Source: Pseudomonadota bacterium (lineage in GTDB: Bacteria; Pseudomonadota; Gammaproteobacteria; UBA5335). Taken from it: a DNA stretch of 8,709 nt. The stretch lies in NCBI GenBank assembly GCA_002862965.1, contig PKCW01000101.1, positions 1-8,709 of the forward strand, in the 5' to 3' direction. Made by a program: the position numbers and the translations under genes. Below the pieces are notes generated by a model. That model was not told where the DNA came from and searched no databases. It saw nothing but the letters and a program-made list of their open reading frames with translations. This document shows, one piece after another, positions 1 through 7,026 of the stretch (within the stretch, counting starts at the first letter, position 1; each line of letters begins with the position of its first letter).

Positions 1-397
1 CCAGGATGCTGATGACCAGATAGTAGCGCCACAACTCATCTGCCGGCGCCAGATTGCGGAGGTCGCGCTCCCGGGTGAACCAGGCCCAGGCCATCCCGCT
101 GCCGCCCAGCAAAACCAGCGCTGCCCCTTGCCCCCACAGCAGGCGCATCCAGTAGATCTGGAATTCCGGCTCGAAGTAGTCGAGCCCGACCGAGAAGGCA
201 TGCGTCTGCTGATACCAGCGGTAGAGACCGAAAACGAGCACGAACACCAGCATGGCCGATGCGACGGGCAGCCACGGCACACGGACGCTGGCGCGCGGCG
301 CGGCAGTCACTTCCGCGGCAGGTCGCGGGCTTGCGGGGGCCGGCCGCGGATTGGCTTGCGGGCCGGGCACGTCGGGCAAAACGAGAGTGGCTTCCAT
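1..397 (-). CDS. amoC/pmoC: Copper membrane monooxygenase subunit C (PmoC/AmoC family), N-terminal part, cut by left window edge
   Basis: Subunit C of the particulate methane / ammonia / hydrocarbon monooxygenase family is an integral membrane protein of the copper enzyme that hydroxylates CH4, NH3 or short hydrocarbons. The frame is open from ATG at 397 to the edge (132 codons plus one base). Residues 1-40 are a Pro/Ala-rich leader with little similarity to anything. A hydrophobic segment at about 42-60 (PWLPVASAMLVFVLVFGLY) looks like the first membrane helix. It is followed by the family signature FSVGLDYFEPEFQIYWM (68-84), a second hydrophobic stretch (91-106) and RERDLRNLAPADELWRYY (109-126), which matches the PmoC/AmoC pattern [KR]xRDxxLxxLxPxxELRR. 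The start has a strong ribosome site, AAGGGGG, just upstream. The copper-ligand residues of subunit C lie further on, outside the window. A long upstream gap suggests C is the first gene, as in pmoCAB/amoCAB and unlike pxmABC. Family assignment is firm; the substrate cannot be told. Confidence 0.85.
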   Translation of the reverse strand, partial: MEATLVLPDVPGPQANPRPAPASPRPAAEVTAAPRASVRVPWLPVASAMLVFVLVFGLYRWYQQTHAFSVGLDYFEPEFQIYWMRLLWGQGAALVLLGGSGMAWAWFTRERDLRNLAPADELWRYYLVISIL

Positions 398-605
398 GAT
401 GTCCCCCTTTTCGCTGATGTTTTATCGTTGCCTAGTGGGTTATCGGTGGCACGACGGGCGACTTGAATGACGCACGTCCCATAGGGATTAGCCCATGGGG
501 CGATGAAATCAAGCTGGCGTCCATACCCATGCGAGAGTTCGATATGCCGCCACGAGCGTGTAAAATTGGCATCCTCAATCAATCTTCGGACAAGCATGAA
601 TTCTT
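398..605. promoter_or_regulatory. Divergent intergenic region between the monooxygenase subunit C gene and fpr
   Basis: This 208-bp region must carry the promoters for both divergent genes. It is visibly richer in A+T than the coding DNA around it. Toward fpr, TAAAAT at 561-566 is a reasonable -10 hexamer. The -35 at 17-bp spacing is poor (TTCGAT, 538-543), so an activator or another sigma factor may be involved. Toward the monooxygenase gene I see no convincing -35/-10 pair; GATAAAAC on the minus strand (about 420-427) is a possible -10. Two near-identical 11-bp units lie at 422-432 and 440-450. Two CCCAT(A)GGG palindromes lie at 478-486 and 492-499. No convincing sigma54 site was found. The assignment as a regulatory region rests on position; individual elements are inference. 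Confidence 0.5.
422..450. repeat. Tandem 11-bp direct repeat, possible operator, upstream of the subunit C gene
   Basis: TTATCGTTGCC (422-432) and TTATCGGTGGC (440-450) agree at 9 of 11 positions and repeat with an 18-bp period. They lie 25 to 53 bp upstream of the monooxygenase subunit C start codon, between the start and any upstream promoter. Such an arrangement is common for regulator binding sites, but chance similarity is possible at this length. Confidence 0.25.
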
Positions 606-1382
606 ATGGCCGCGATCGGTACTGAAACGGTCTTGAGCGTACGGCACTGGAACGAGTCGCTGTTCAGCTTCACCACCACGCGCGACACCGGGTTGCGCTT
701 CGAGAACGGCCAATTCGTCATGATTGGCCTGGAAGTCGGCGGTCGCCCGCTGATGCGCGCGTACAGCATCGCCAGCGCCAACTATGAGGAGCATCTTGAA
801 TTCTTCAGCATCAAGGTTCAAGACGGTCCGTTGACATCGCGGCTGCAGCACCTGAAGGAAGGCGACAGCCTGCTGATGAGTCGCAAGCCCACCGGGACCC
901 TGGTGCTGCACGATCTGCGGCCCGCCCGGCACGTGTATCTGTTCGCCACCGGGACGGGACTCGCGCCCTTTCTCAGCATCATCAAGGATCCGGAAACCTA
1001 CGAGCGCTTCGAGCGCGTGGTGCTGGTGCATGGCGTACGGCGGGTCTGCGACCTGGCCTATCGCGATTTCATCACCCAGGAACTGCCCCAGAGCGAGTTC
1101 TTCGGCGAGGCGGTGCGCGAAAAGCTGATCTACTATCCGACGGTCACACGTGAGCCGTTCGTAAACCAGGGCCGCATCAACGATCTGATGGCCTCCGGCA
1201 AGCTGTTCGCGGACATCGGCCTGCCGCCGATGAATCCCGACGACGACCGGGCCATGCTGTGTGGCAGCCCGGCCATGCTCACCTCGATCTGCGCCGTGCT
1301 CGACGGCGGGCGTTTCGAGGTCTCGCCCAAGATCGGCCATGCGGGCGACTATGTGATCGAGCGGGCCTTCGTGGAAAAATAA
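606..1382 (+). CDS. fpr: Ferredoxin--NADP(+) reductase, bacterial subclass I (Fpr)
   Basis: This cytoplasmic FAD flavoenzyme moves electrons between NADPH and ferredoxin or flavodoxin. At 258 residues it is the normal length for the family. Seen in order: a beta-barrel FAD domain with the flavin-binding motif RAYS (51-54) and a conserved KxxGTLV region (94-100); the start of the NADP domain with TGTGLAPF (115-122); the pyrophosphate-contact motif CGSP (219-222); and the C-terminus GDYVIERAFVEK, which resembles the Azotobacter-type reductases. The in-frame triplet at 597-599 is TGA, so ATG at 606 is the first possible ATG. No clear Shine-Dalgarno precedes it. An out-of-frame nine-codon reading frame starting at 596 overlaps the start. 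It is divergent from the copper monooxygenase gene and may supply reductant to the same metabolism, but Fpr also serves oxidative-stress and Fe-S roles, so the link is inference. Confidence 0.93.
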   Translation: MAAIGTETVLSVRHWNESLFSFTTTRDTGLRFENGQFVMIGLEVGGRPLMRAYSIASANYEEHLEFFSIKVQDGPLTSRLQHLKEGDSLLMSRKPTGTLVLHDLRPARHVYLFATGTGLAPFLSIIKDPETYERFERVVLVHGVRRVCDLAYRDFITQELPQSEFFGEAVREKLIYYPTVTREPFVNQGRINDLMASGKLFADIGLPPMNPDDDRAMLCGSPAMLTSICAVLDGGRFEVSPKIGHAGDYVIERAFVEK

Positions 1383-1448
1383 CCGGCGGGCGGCGGCCAT
1401 GCGACGCCGCAGCCATTTCGTCCGGCCAGACCTCGGGAGGCGGGTTTC

Positions 1449-1916
1449 ATGGAAGAAACCCTCATGCTGCGCGCGCTGCGACGGCTCATGCGCGTGCCAG
1501 GGCACAATCTGCTGTTTCGCTGGGGGCTGGCTTTTGCAGCGCCCTATTCGGCCACGATCCGGCCGCGCCTGATCCACGCCGCGCCGGGACATCTGGAACT
1601 CGGCATGCGCAAGCGCCGGGCGCTGACCAATCACCTGCGGACCTTGCACGCCGCTGCGCTCGCGAATCTGATGGAGTTGTGCGGCTCCCTGGCCGTGCAA
1701 CTCGCCATTCCGCCGACGGCGCGCTGGATTCCGGCCGGGCTCGACATTCGCTATGTGCGCAAGGGCCGTACCGACGTGCGCGCGGTCTGCTCGTTCACGC
1801 CGCCGGATTGGCGCCAGGATCAGGACTGGCCCGTGAAGATTCAGGTGCTCGACGCGACGGACGTGCTGATCGCCGAGGCGATTCTGCACATGCGCATCGG
1901 GCCCAGGCCCGCATGA
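1449..1916 (+). CDS. DUF4442 hotdog-fold protein (thioesterase-like)
   Basis: A 155-residue protein that I assign to the DUF4442 branch of the hotdog-fold superfamily, relatives of PaaI-type acyl-CoA thioesterases. Evidence is the core pattern NHLRTLHAAALANLMELCG (61-79), the typical N-H-x-x-T-x-H-x-x-A-x-x-x-L-x-E helix of these proteins. It is preceded by a strand region APYSATIRPRLIHAAPG (31-47) and followed by a strand with IRYVRKGRTDVRAVC (100-114). The substrate is unknown and catalysis has not been shown for most DUF4442 members. The start at 1449 is supported by GGGAGG at 1435-1440, eight bases upstream; ATG at 1464 is a weaker alternative. It follows fpr by 66 bp on the same strand with no clear terminator between them, so the two may be co-transcribed. 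It converges with the DUF202 gene. Confidence 0.8.
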   Translation: MEETLMLRALRRLMRVPGHNLLFRWGLAFAAPYSATIRPRLIHAAPGHLELGMRKRRALTNHLRTLHAAALANLMELCGSLAVQLAIPPTARWIPAGLDIRYVRKGRTDVRAVCSFTPPDWRQDQDWPVKIQVLDATDVLIAEAILHMRIGPRPA

Positions 1917-1948
1917 TCGGCCCGTTCCCGGGGCGCGGTCCGTGAGCG

Positions 1949-2353
1949 TCAGCGTGCACCAACCGCGGCGGCGCGCGGCATACCACCGGCCTGCAGGCCG
2001 AGATGCACCATCAATCCCAGGCCCAGCAGGCCGACGGCGAGCGCGAGCAGGGTGCCGAAATGCACGGCATAGCCGGGCGGGATCTCGACCGGCCGCAGGG
2101 TGCGCAGCATCCGGCGATACTGGAACACGGAGCCCCATGCCGCGAGCACGCCCAGCGCGATGAAGGCGAGCCCGACCCAGAACGAACCGCCGCGCGGAAT
2201 CGGTTCACCGGGCCGGGCCAGCAGCATGTGCGTGAAGAGACCGAAGCGTTCCACCGCAAAGCCGAAGGCCATCAGGGTCAGGCTGGTGCGGTTCCAGGCC
2301 AGCAGGGTGCGCTCGGCCGCCATGAAGACGCGCGGATCGTTCAGCTCGGACAT
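1949..2353 (-). CDS. YidH-like DUF202 inner-membrane protein
   Basis: A 134-residue membrane protein of the DUF202/YidH family, whose function is not established. The family signature is clear near the N-terminus: AAERTLLAWNRTSLTLMAFG (12-31). Three hydrophobic segments are visible at about 24-42, 57-77 and 99-119, the usual three-helix layout, with an Arg-rich cytoplasmic-type loop (80-88) between the second and third. A short Ala-rich tail ends the protein. The ATG at 2353 lies inside the 3' end of the desulfurase gene (13-bp overlap including the stop) and has AGGA six bases upstream, so translation is probably coupled. It is the last gene of the minus-strand series. Family assignment is firm; no link to Fe-S metabolism beyond position is shown. 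Confidence 0.88.
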   Translation of the reverse strand: MSELNDPRVFMAAERTLLAWNRTSLTLMAFGFAVERFGLFTHMLLARPGEPIPRGGSFWVGLAFIALGVLAAWGSVFQYRRMLRTLRPVEIPPGYAVHFGTLLALAVGLLGLGLMVHLGLQAGGMPRAAAVGAR

Positions 2354-3942
2354 GTCGCATCCTGCGCGGAGAGCGCGTGGCGCGTGCGCTTTGCCAGGGC
2401 GTTATTCAGGGCGTCCTCGACGATCAGGGCCGCGCTGCGCTGCGCGCCGTGAAGTCCCAGTGCCGCCGCCATTTCTGCCCCGGTGAGCGCCGCGGCGGCC
2501 GCGCAATCCTGCCCTTCGACGCGCTCCGCGCACCAGGCTGCGGCGGCCAAGGTCGCGGGACAGCCCCAGGCCCGAAAGCGCGCCTGCACGATCCGTCGTC
2601 CTGCGACGGCCAGGTCCCAGTACACCCATGCGCCTTGCCGTGGCTCGCCCGCCGCCCCTTGCAGGACATTCGGCGCCGGGGCCAGGTGCCCGACCCGGGA
2701 CAGCCGGCGGAACCAGTCGGTCACCGCTGCGCTGTAGGCGGGCGGCAGTCCGGTCGGTCCCGGCAGATCGTCGACCGGCTCGCCGGCGGCGATGTGTCGC
2801 AGGCGCGTGATCACCCCGCGCAGCGCCGCGGCGACGCGATCGATGTCGCGCTCCGATGTCCAGCGGCCGGGAGAGAGCCGCAACGCGCCCTGCGCGGTGA
2901 CGGGATCGAGGCCCAGGGCTTGCAGCACGGCGGAAGGTTCGCCGTCGGCGGCGCTGCAGGCCGAGCCGGTGGCGACCGCGACCGTGTCCCACAGGCTGGC
3001 CAGGAGGCTTTCGCGCGCCACGCCGCCGATCGCGACGTTGCGGATCCCGGCGACGCGCGGCGCATCGGCGCCGATCCACAGCAGATCGGGGATGTCGGCA
3101 AGCCCGGTCTCGAGCCGGGTCATGAGCGCCGCGAGACGGGCCTGTTCGGCTTCGCGCTCCCCGATGAGGATCGCCGCGGCGGCGCCCATGCCGACGATCT
3201 GGTGCACCGCGAGCGTGCCGGCGCGGCGCCCGCGCTCCTGACCGCCGCCGTGCATCTGCGCGGCGAGCCCCGCGCGCGGCCGATCGCGCACGTAGAGCGC
3301 GCCGATGCCCTGCGGCCCGTAGCACTTGTGCGCGGAGAGCGACAGATAGTCCACCGCCAGCGCGCGCACGTCGATGGGCAGCCGGCCGGCGCTCTGGGCC
3401 GCGTCGACATGGAATCGGACATCGCGCGCGCGGCAGACCGTCCCCAGCGCGGCAATGTCCTGGATGAGCCCGGTTTCGTTGTTGACGTGCATGAGCGAGA
3501 CCAGCGCCGTGTCCGGCCGCAGGGCGGCGGCGAGCTGATCGGCGTGGATGCGGCCGTCGGCGGCCGGGCGCAGCCGGGTGACGCTCCAGCCCTGTGCCTC
3601 CAGCGCCGCAGCCGGTTCCAGCACGGCGGGATGCTCGGTGAGCGCGGTGACGAGGTGCCGGCCGCGCGCCTGGTAGAACGCGCCGGCGCCCTTGATGGCG
3701 AGGTTGTTGGCCTCCGTCGCGCCGCTGGTGAAGACGATCTCGCGCGGCTCGGCGCCGATCAGCCGGGCCACCTGCCCGCGCGCCGCTTCCACCGCCGCCC
3801 CGGCGCGCTGGCCGGAGGCGTGCTGGACGGCGGCGGGGTTGCCATGACCGCTGTCCGGTCCCATCACCGCGAGCATGGCGGCGATGACGCGGGGATCGAC
3901 CGGCGTGGTGGCCGCGTGGTCGAGGTAGACCGGCGCACTCAC
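2341..3942 (-). CDS. Cysteine desulfurase (NifS/IscS class V) fused to a degenerate IscU-like domain
   Basis: A PLP enzyme that takes sulfur from cysteine, giving alanine and an enzyme persulfide. Residues 1-385 form a complete desulfurase: LDHAATTP (7-14), TSGATEANN (72-80), TEHPAV with conserved His104, HVNNETG (152-158), HVDAAQSAG (178-186), SAHKCYGP with PLP lysine Lys206, and the catalytic loop [13 protein letters not shown] with Cys329. After a Pro/Gly-rich linker, residues about 403-518 resemble the Fe-S scaffold IscU: YSAAVTDW...VGHL (403-420), ARFRAWGC (454-461) and [10 protein letters not shown] (508-517). Of the three scaffold cysteines only the middle one (Cys461) remains. The first aligns to Gln436 (PACGD becomes PRQGA, so the partner Asp is also lost) and the third to Ala504, and the HscA-binding LPPVK motif is missing. 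GTG at 3942 is chosen because the motif-bearing protein begins there and GTGA overlaps the cysE stop by 4 bp; further upstream the frame runs inside cysE. Total 533 residues against about 400 for IscS. Confidence 0.9.
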   Translation of the reverse strand: MSAPVYLDHAATTPVDPRVIAAMLAVMGPDSGHGNPAAVQHASGQRAGAAVEAARGQVARLIGAEPREIVFTSGATEANNLAIKGAGAFYQARGRHLVTALTEHPAVLEPAAALEAQGWSVTRLRPAADGRIHADQLAAALRPDTALVSLMHVNNETGLIQDIAALGTVCRARDVRFHVDAAQSAGRLPIDVRALAVDYLSLSAHKCYGPQGIGALYVRDRPRAGLAAQMHGGGQERGRRAGTLAVHQIVGMGAAAAILIGEREAEQARLAALMTRLETGLADIPDLLWIGADAPRVAGIRNVAIGGVARESLLASLWDTVAVATGSACSAADGEPSAVLQALGLDPVTAQGALRLSPGRWTSERDIDRVAAALRGVITRLRHIAAGEPVDDLPGPTGLPPAYSAAVTDWFRRLSRVGHLAPAPNVLQGAAGEPRQGAWVYWDLAVAGRRIVQARFRAWGCPATLAAAAWCAERVEGQDCAAAAALTGAEMAAALGLHGAQRSAALIVEDALNNALAKRTRHALSAQDATCPS

Positions 3943-4754
3943 GGCACGGTCCCGGCGCGCGCGGCGCCGCCCGCGGCCGGTTGCGCCGCCGCGCCACCTT
4001 CGTCCATCGGCGTCACGGCGCAGGGCGGCGGTGCCGGCAGGGGCTCGCCTGCATCGCCTTCGAGGCGGTGCAGGCGCTGGCCCAGGGTCTGGATGCACTC
4101 GTCCATGGCGTGGAGGTGATCCAGCATGCCGTTGATGGCGTGGGCGACCGGATCGGGCATCTCGCGGGTGAGGCCGTAGGCGTCGAAGCCCATGCGCTCG
4201 GCGATGGCCTGGCGCCGCGCATCGGGCGCCGCCGGCCGGGTCGATTCGTTCACGATCCGCGCCGGGATCCCCACCACCGTGGCACCGGGCGGCACGTCGC
4301 GCACCACCACGGCATTCGATCCCACGCGGGCGCCGGCGCCGACGCGGATCGGCCCCAGGATCTTGGCGCCCGCGCCGATCACGACGCCGGCCTCCAGCGT
4401 GGGGTGGCGCTTGCCGCCGGCCCAGCTGGTGCCGCCCAGGGTGACGCCATGGTAGAGCGTGCAGTCATCGCCGACCTCGGCGGTCTCCCCGATCACCACG
4501 CCCATGCCGTGGTCGATGAAGACGCGCCGTCCCAACCGCGCCGCGGGATGGATCTCGATGCCGGTCAGTCCGCGTCCCAGATGGGACAGCAGCCGCGCCG
4601 GCCAAAGCAGACCGCGCTGCCAGAGGCCGTGGCTGATGCGATGCAGCCAGACGGCGTGCAGGCCCGGATAGGCGGTCAGCACCTCGCGCATGCTGCGCGC
4701 CGCGGGATCGCGCTCGAAGACGCACCGGATGTCTTCCCGCAGCCCTTGCCACAT
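3939..4754 (-). CDS. cysE: Serine O-acetyltransferase (CysE)
   Basis: Cytoplasmic enzyme making O-acetyl-L-serine from serine and acetyl-CoA, the committed step of cysteine synthesis; 271 residues. The N-terminal helical part starts [18 protein letters not shown]. The left-handed beta-helix follows from about residue 64, with [11 protein letters not shown] (65-75), [18 protein letters not shown] (80-97), YHGVTLGGT (101-109), GGKRHPTL (113-120), IGAGAKILG (126-134) and [15 protein letters not shown] (154-168). The catalytic histidine is His82, with Glu67 at the position of Asp143 of the E. coli enzyme, and His117 matches the serine-binding RHP histidine. The tail [20 protein letters not shown] (190-209) plus a helical segment is typical of the short EpsC/NifP-type CysE. 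The last 30 residues are low-complexity Ala/Gly. ATG at 4754 lies 44 bp after the trmJ stop. The ribosome site is weak (GGTGA, ten bases away). Its stop overlaps the desulfurase GTG. Confidence 0.95.
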   Translation of the reverse strand: MWQGLREDIRCVFERDPAARSMREVLTAYPGLHAVWLHRISHGLWQRGLLWPARLLSHLGRGLTGIEIHPAARLGRRVFIDHGMGVVIGETAEVGDDCTLYHGVTLGGTSWAGGKRHPTLEAGVVIGAGAKILGPIRVGAGARVGSNAVVVRDVPPGATVVGIPARIVNESTRPAAPDARRQAIAERMGFDAYGLTREMPDPVAHAINGMLDHLHAMDECIQTLGQRLHRLEGDAGEPLPAPPPCAVTPMDEGGAAAQPAAGGAARAGTVP

Positions 4755-4798
4755 ATGCTGAATTTCACCGCGTTGAGGGAGGTGCCCCGGAAGGGTCA

Positions 4799-5554
4799 TT
4801 ATACGTCGCGGTCCGCAGCCCCACCGGAACGGCGGGTGCGACCGCCCTGGACCGCGCTCAGGATGCCGCGCAGGATATTCAGTTCCTCCGCCTCGGGTCG
4901 CGCCCGGTGCAGCAGCCGGCGCATGCGGCGCATCAGCTGGCGCGGATTGCCGCGATCGAGAAAGCCGATCTCGGCCAGCACCTCCTCGAGGTGTTCGTGA
5001 AAGGACTCGACCGCGCCGGCGCTGGCCAGCGCGTCCGGCGCATCCAGCGCTGCGGGGTCCGGGGATGATGCGGCGCTGGCCATGCGCCACTCATAGGCCA
5101 TCACCTGCACGGCGGCGGCGAGATTGAGCGAGCCATACGCGGGATTGGCCGGAATGTTCACGCGCACGTGGCACAGATCCAGTTCTTCGTTGGTCAGGCC
5201 GGTCCGCTCGCGGCCGAACACCAGCGCTGCGTGTGCCGCATCGCCTTGGCGCGCGAGTGTCTCGGCCGCGCGCCGGGCATCGAGGTCGGGACCGGACAGC
5301 GCCCGCGGTCGCGCGCTCAGGCCGGCGACCCAATGGCAGCCGGCCAGCGCAGCGGGCAGGTCGGCATGCACACAGGCCTGTTCGAGGATATCATCGGCGC
5401 CAGCGGCCATGGCCGTGGCCTGCGGGTCGGGAAACTGCGCCGGTGCGACCAGATGCAGCTCGCTGAGCCCCATGGTTTTCATCGCCCGGGCGGCGGCACC
5501 GATGTTGCCCGGATGGGAGGTCGCCACCAGCACGATGCGCGGCGCACGACTCAT
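4799..5554 (-). CDS. trmJ: tRNA (cytidine/uridine-2'-O-)-methyltransferase TrmJ
   Basis: SAM-dependent SPOUT-class enzyme that methylates the 2'-O of nucleotide 32 in certain tRNAs; 251 residues, the normal length. Visible motifs: [20 protein letters not shown] (7-26, motif 1), [17 protein letters not shown] (113-129, motif 2) and [19 protein letters not shown] (137-155, motif 3, the knotted SAM site). The C-terminal part from about 182 carries [15 protein letters not shown] and [22 protein letters not shown], the helical extension that distinguishes TrmJ from shorter TrmH relatives. ATG at 5554 overlaps the amidase stop as ATGA (4 bp), pointing to translational coupling; the nearest G-rich ribosome-site candidate is far upstream. 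Adjacency to cysE is the usual gammaproteobacterial arrangement, while the amidase upstream is not. Confidence 0.95.
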   Translation of the reverse strand: MSRAPRIVLVATSHPGNIGAAARAMKTMGLSELHLVAPAQFPDPQATAMAAGADDILEQACVHADLPAALAGCHWVAGLSARPRALSGPDLDARRAAETLARQGDAAHAALVFGRERTGLTNEELDLCHVRVNIPANPAYGSLNLAAAVQVMAYEWRMASAASSPDPAALDAPDALASAGAVESFHEHLEEVLAEIGFLDRGNPRQLMRRMRRLLHRARPEAEELNILRGILSAVQGGRTRRSGGAADRDV

Positions 5555-6996
5555 GGGGCGGACGCGGGCTCCCCCGCCAGCGAGAGGGCCTGAGGCTCGG
5601 CCTCCGGAACGCGCTCGGTGGCCGCCAGGCGACTGTTCGGTATGCGTTCCGCGGCAAAATCGCGCACGCCGCTGAAGATTGCCGAGGCGATGCGGCGCTG
5701 ATGACCCGTGTCTCCCAGGCGGCGTTCCTCGCTGGGGTTGGTGATGAAAGCCGTCTCGACCAGGATCGACGGGATATCCGGCGATTTCAGCACCAGAAAA
5801 CCGGCTTGCTGGACGACTTCCTTGTGCAAGGGTCCCAGCCGTCCCAATTCGCCCAGCACCCGATCGGCAAGCTGAAAGCTGGAATCCGCCGTCGCGGTCT
5901 GGGACAGGTCGAGCAGGACCTGCGCCAGGACTTCGTCCTTGTCGTTGAGCTTGACGCCTCCGGCAAGATCGGCCGCATTCTCGCGCGCAGCCAGCCACCG
6001 GGAGGCTTCATCGGACGCGCCGCGTTGAGAGAGCACATAAACCGACGATCCCTGGCTCGCAGTGTCCTGGAACGCATCGGCGTGAACCGAGACGAACAGA
6101 TCGGCCTGATGCTTGCGGGCGATCTGGATGCGCTGCCGCAGGGAGAGGAAGTAGTCGCCATCGCGCGTCAGCACCGCCTTCATGCCGGGTTCGCGATCGA
6201 TGCGCCGCGCGAGTTCGCGGGCGATGGCCAGGGTGACGTCCTTCTCGCGCGTGCCGCGTTTGCCGGCTGCGCCGGGATCCTTGCCGCCATGACCGGCATC
6301 CACGGCGACGATGACCGTCTTGTTTTTGGCGGGATGCGTGGCGGCGACGCTTTTGGTACGGCTGGCGAGTTTTTCGGCGGCAGCGTCGGCAGCGGGGTTC
6401 GCCGCGGCGGCCAGCGCCACGGGTGGGGCAGCAGGCTTCCCGGCGTCGGATCCGGCGCGCGGCACCGCGTCCCGCGGCGTCGGAGAGGCTGCGCTGTCCT
6501 TCTTGCGCTCGGCGAGTGCGGTCGAGCCCGGCGTGGTCGGTGTCTTCGAGTTTGTCGAGCTTGCCGCTGTCACTGCGGGCTTGGGCGCCGCGGCCGCGAC
6601 GGCGCGCCGGGCGTGTCGAAGCTCGACGGCGAGGCGGTAGTCACCATCTTTGTTTTTCTCGAGGCGTGCGGAAGACCGGCGAGGCATCTCGACCAGGTCC
6701 AGCACCACGCGCAGCTCGCCGGTGTCCCGCGCCCCGCTGCGAACGCGGGAGATGGTGCTGCCGGGGGTCTGCAGGCCCAGCACGCGCGCCGGAACGCCGG
6801 CACCGCGCAGATCGATCACCAGCCGCGGCGGATCGTCCAGGGTCAGCAAACTGTGTTCTGCGGGGCCCGCCAGCGGGAGAAAGATGCGGGTCGTATCCTG
6901 ATCGGCCTCGATCTGGGCCACTTGGGTTGCACCCCCGGCGGCCCAGAGCGGGAAGGCGACGCAGCACAACAGAACGAGCGCGGCCCAGCGTTTCAT
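5551..6996 (-). CDS. amiC: N-acetylmuramoyl-L-alanine amidase with AMIN domain (AmiB/AmiC type)
   Basis: Periplasmic zinc amidase that cuts the amide bond between MurNAc and the stem peptide, needed for daughter-cell separation. Of 481 residues, 1-20 form a signal peptide (MKRW, a hydrophobic core, then PLWA-A). An AMIN septum-targeting domain occupies about 25-128 (PPRLVIDLRGAG, 56-67; LRVVLDLVEMP, 95-105). A long Ala/Pro/Ser/Lys linker follows at 130-225, then Amidase_3 from 227. Zinc ligands and catalytic residues are visible: His236 in DAGHGGKDPGA, Glu251 in TREKDVTL, His305 in SVHADAF and Glu414 in VETAFITN. There is no C-terminal LysM, so the layout is AmiC-like although this chromosomal position (after tsaE) is usually called amiB. 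The insert between His305 and Glu414 (about 325-385) contains the regulatory-helix region found in EnvC/NlpD-activated amidases. The ribosome site GGGAG is seven bases upstream. mutL does not follow; trmJ does. Confidence 0.95.
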   Translation of the reverse strand: MKRWAALVLLCCVAFPLWAAGGATQVAQIEADQDTTRIFLPLAGPAEHSLLTLDDPPRLVIDLRGAGVPARVLGLQTPGSTISRVRSGARDTGELRVVLDLVEMPRRSSARLEKNKDGDYRLAVELRHARRAVAAAAPKPAVTAASSTNSKTPTTPGSTALAERKKDSAASPTPRDAVPRAGSDAGKPAAPPVALAAAANPAADAAAEKLASRTKSVAATHPAKNKTVIVAVDAGHGGKDPGAAGKRGTREKDVTLAIARELARRIDREPGMKAVLTRDGDYFLSLRQRIQIARKHQADLFVSVHADAFQDTASQGSSVYVLSQRGASDEASRWLAARENAADLAGGVKLNDKDEVLAQVLLDLSQTATADSSFQLADRVLGELGRLGPLHKEVVQQAGFLVLKSPDIPSILVETAFITNPSEERRLGDTGHQRRIASAIFSGVRDFAAERIPNSRLAATERVPEAEPQALSLAGEPASAP

Positions 6997-7026
6997 ATGA
7001 CGTCTCCCTTCCTGCCCCAGTGCGAA

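Noticed and set aside
445..470. GGCAC...TTG pair in the divergent region as a sigma54 promoter
   Set aside because: Spacing between the GG and the TTG element does not fit the -24/-12 consensus.
307..597. A 96-codon minus-strand frame spanning the divergent intergenic region
   Set aside because: It overlaps the subunit C gene in another frame and its product shows no recognisable family; the subunit C frame is far better supported.
1386..1413. GCGGC...GCCGC inverted repeat after fpr as a terminator
   Set aside because: Short stem and no run of T residues; such repeats are common by chance in this GC-rich DNA.
1898..1948. GC-rich hairpins at the convergent gene ends (CGGGC-CCAG-GCCCG at 1898-1911; CCCG-TTCC-CGGG at 1921-1932) as a bidirectional terminator
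   Set aside because: Stems are only 4-5 bp and no T-tract follows on either strand, so a rho-independent terminator is not supported.
579..2138. A 519-codon minus-strand frame across fpr and the DUF4442 gene
   Set aside because: Antisense shadow of two recognised plus-strand genes, with no family motif and unrelated composition.
3943..4098. A 52-codon N-terminal extension of the desulfurase to the ATG at 4098
   Set aside because: The extension is Arg-rich shadow sequence inside cysE; homology begins at the GTG at 3942.
2377..4119. A 580-codon open frame on the plus strand opposite the desulfurase and cysE
   Set aside because: It is rich in Arg/Ala/Gly, has no motif and lies antisense to two strongly supported genes; long antisense frames are expected at this GC content.
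4755..5090. An N-terminal extension of cysE into trmJ
   Set aside because: The extra residues are an out-of-frame reading of trmJ; the CysE N-terminus starts at ATG 4754.
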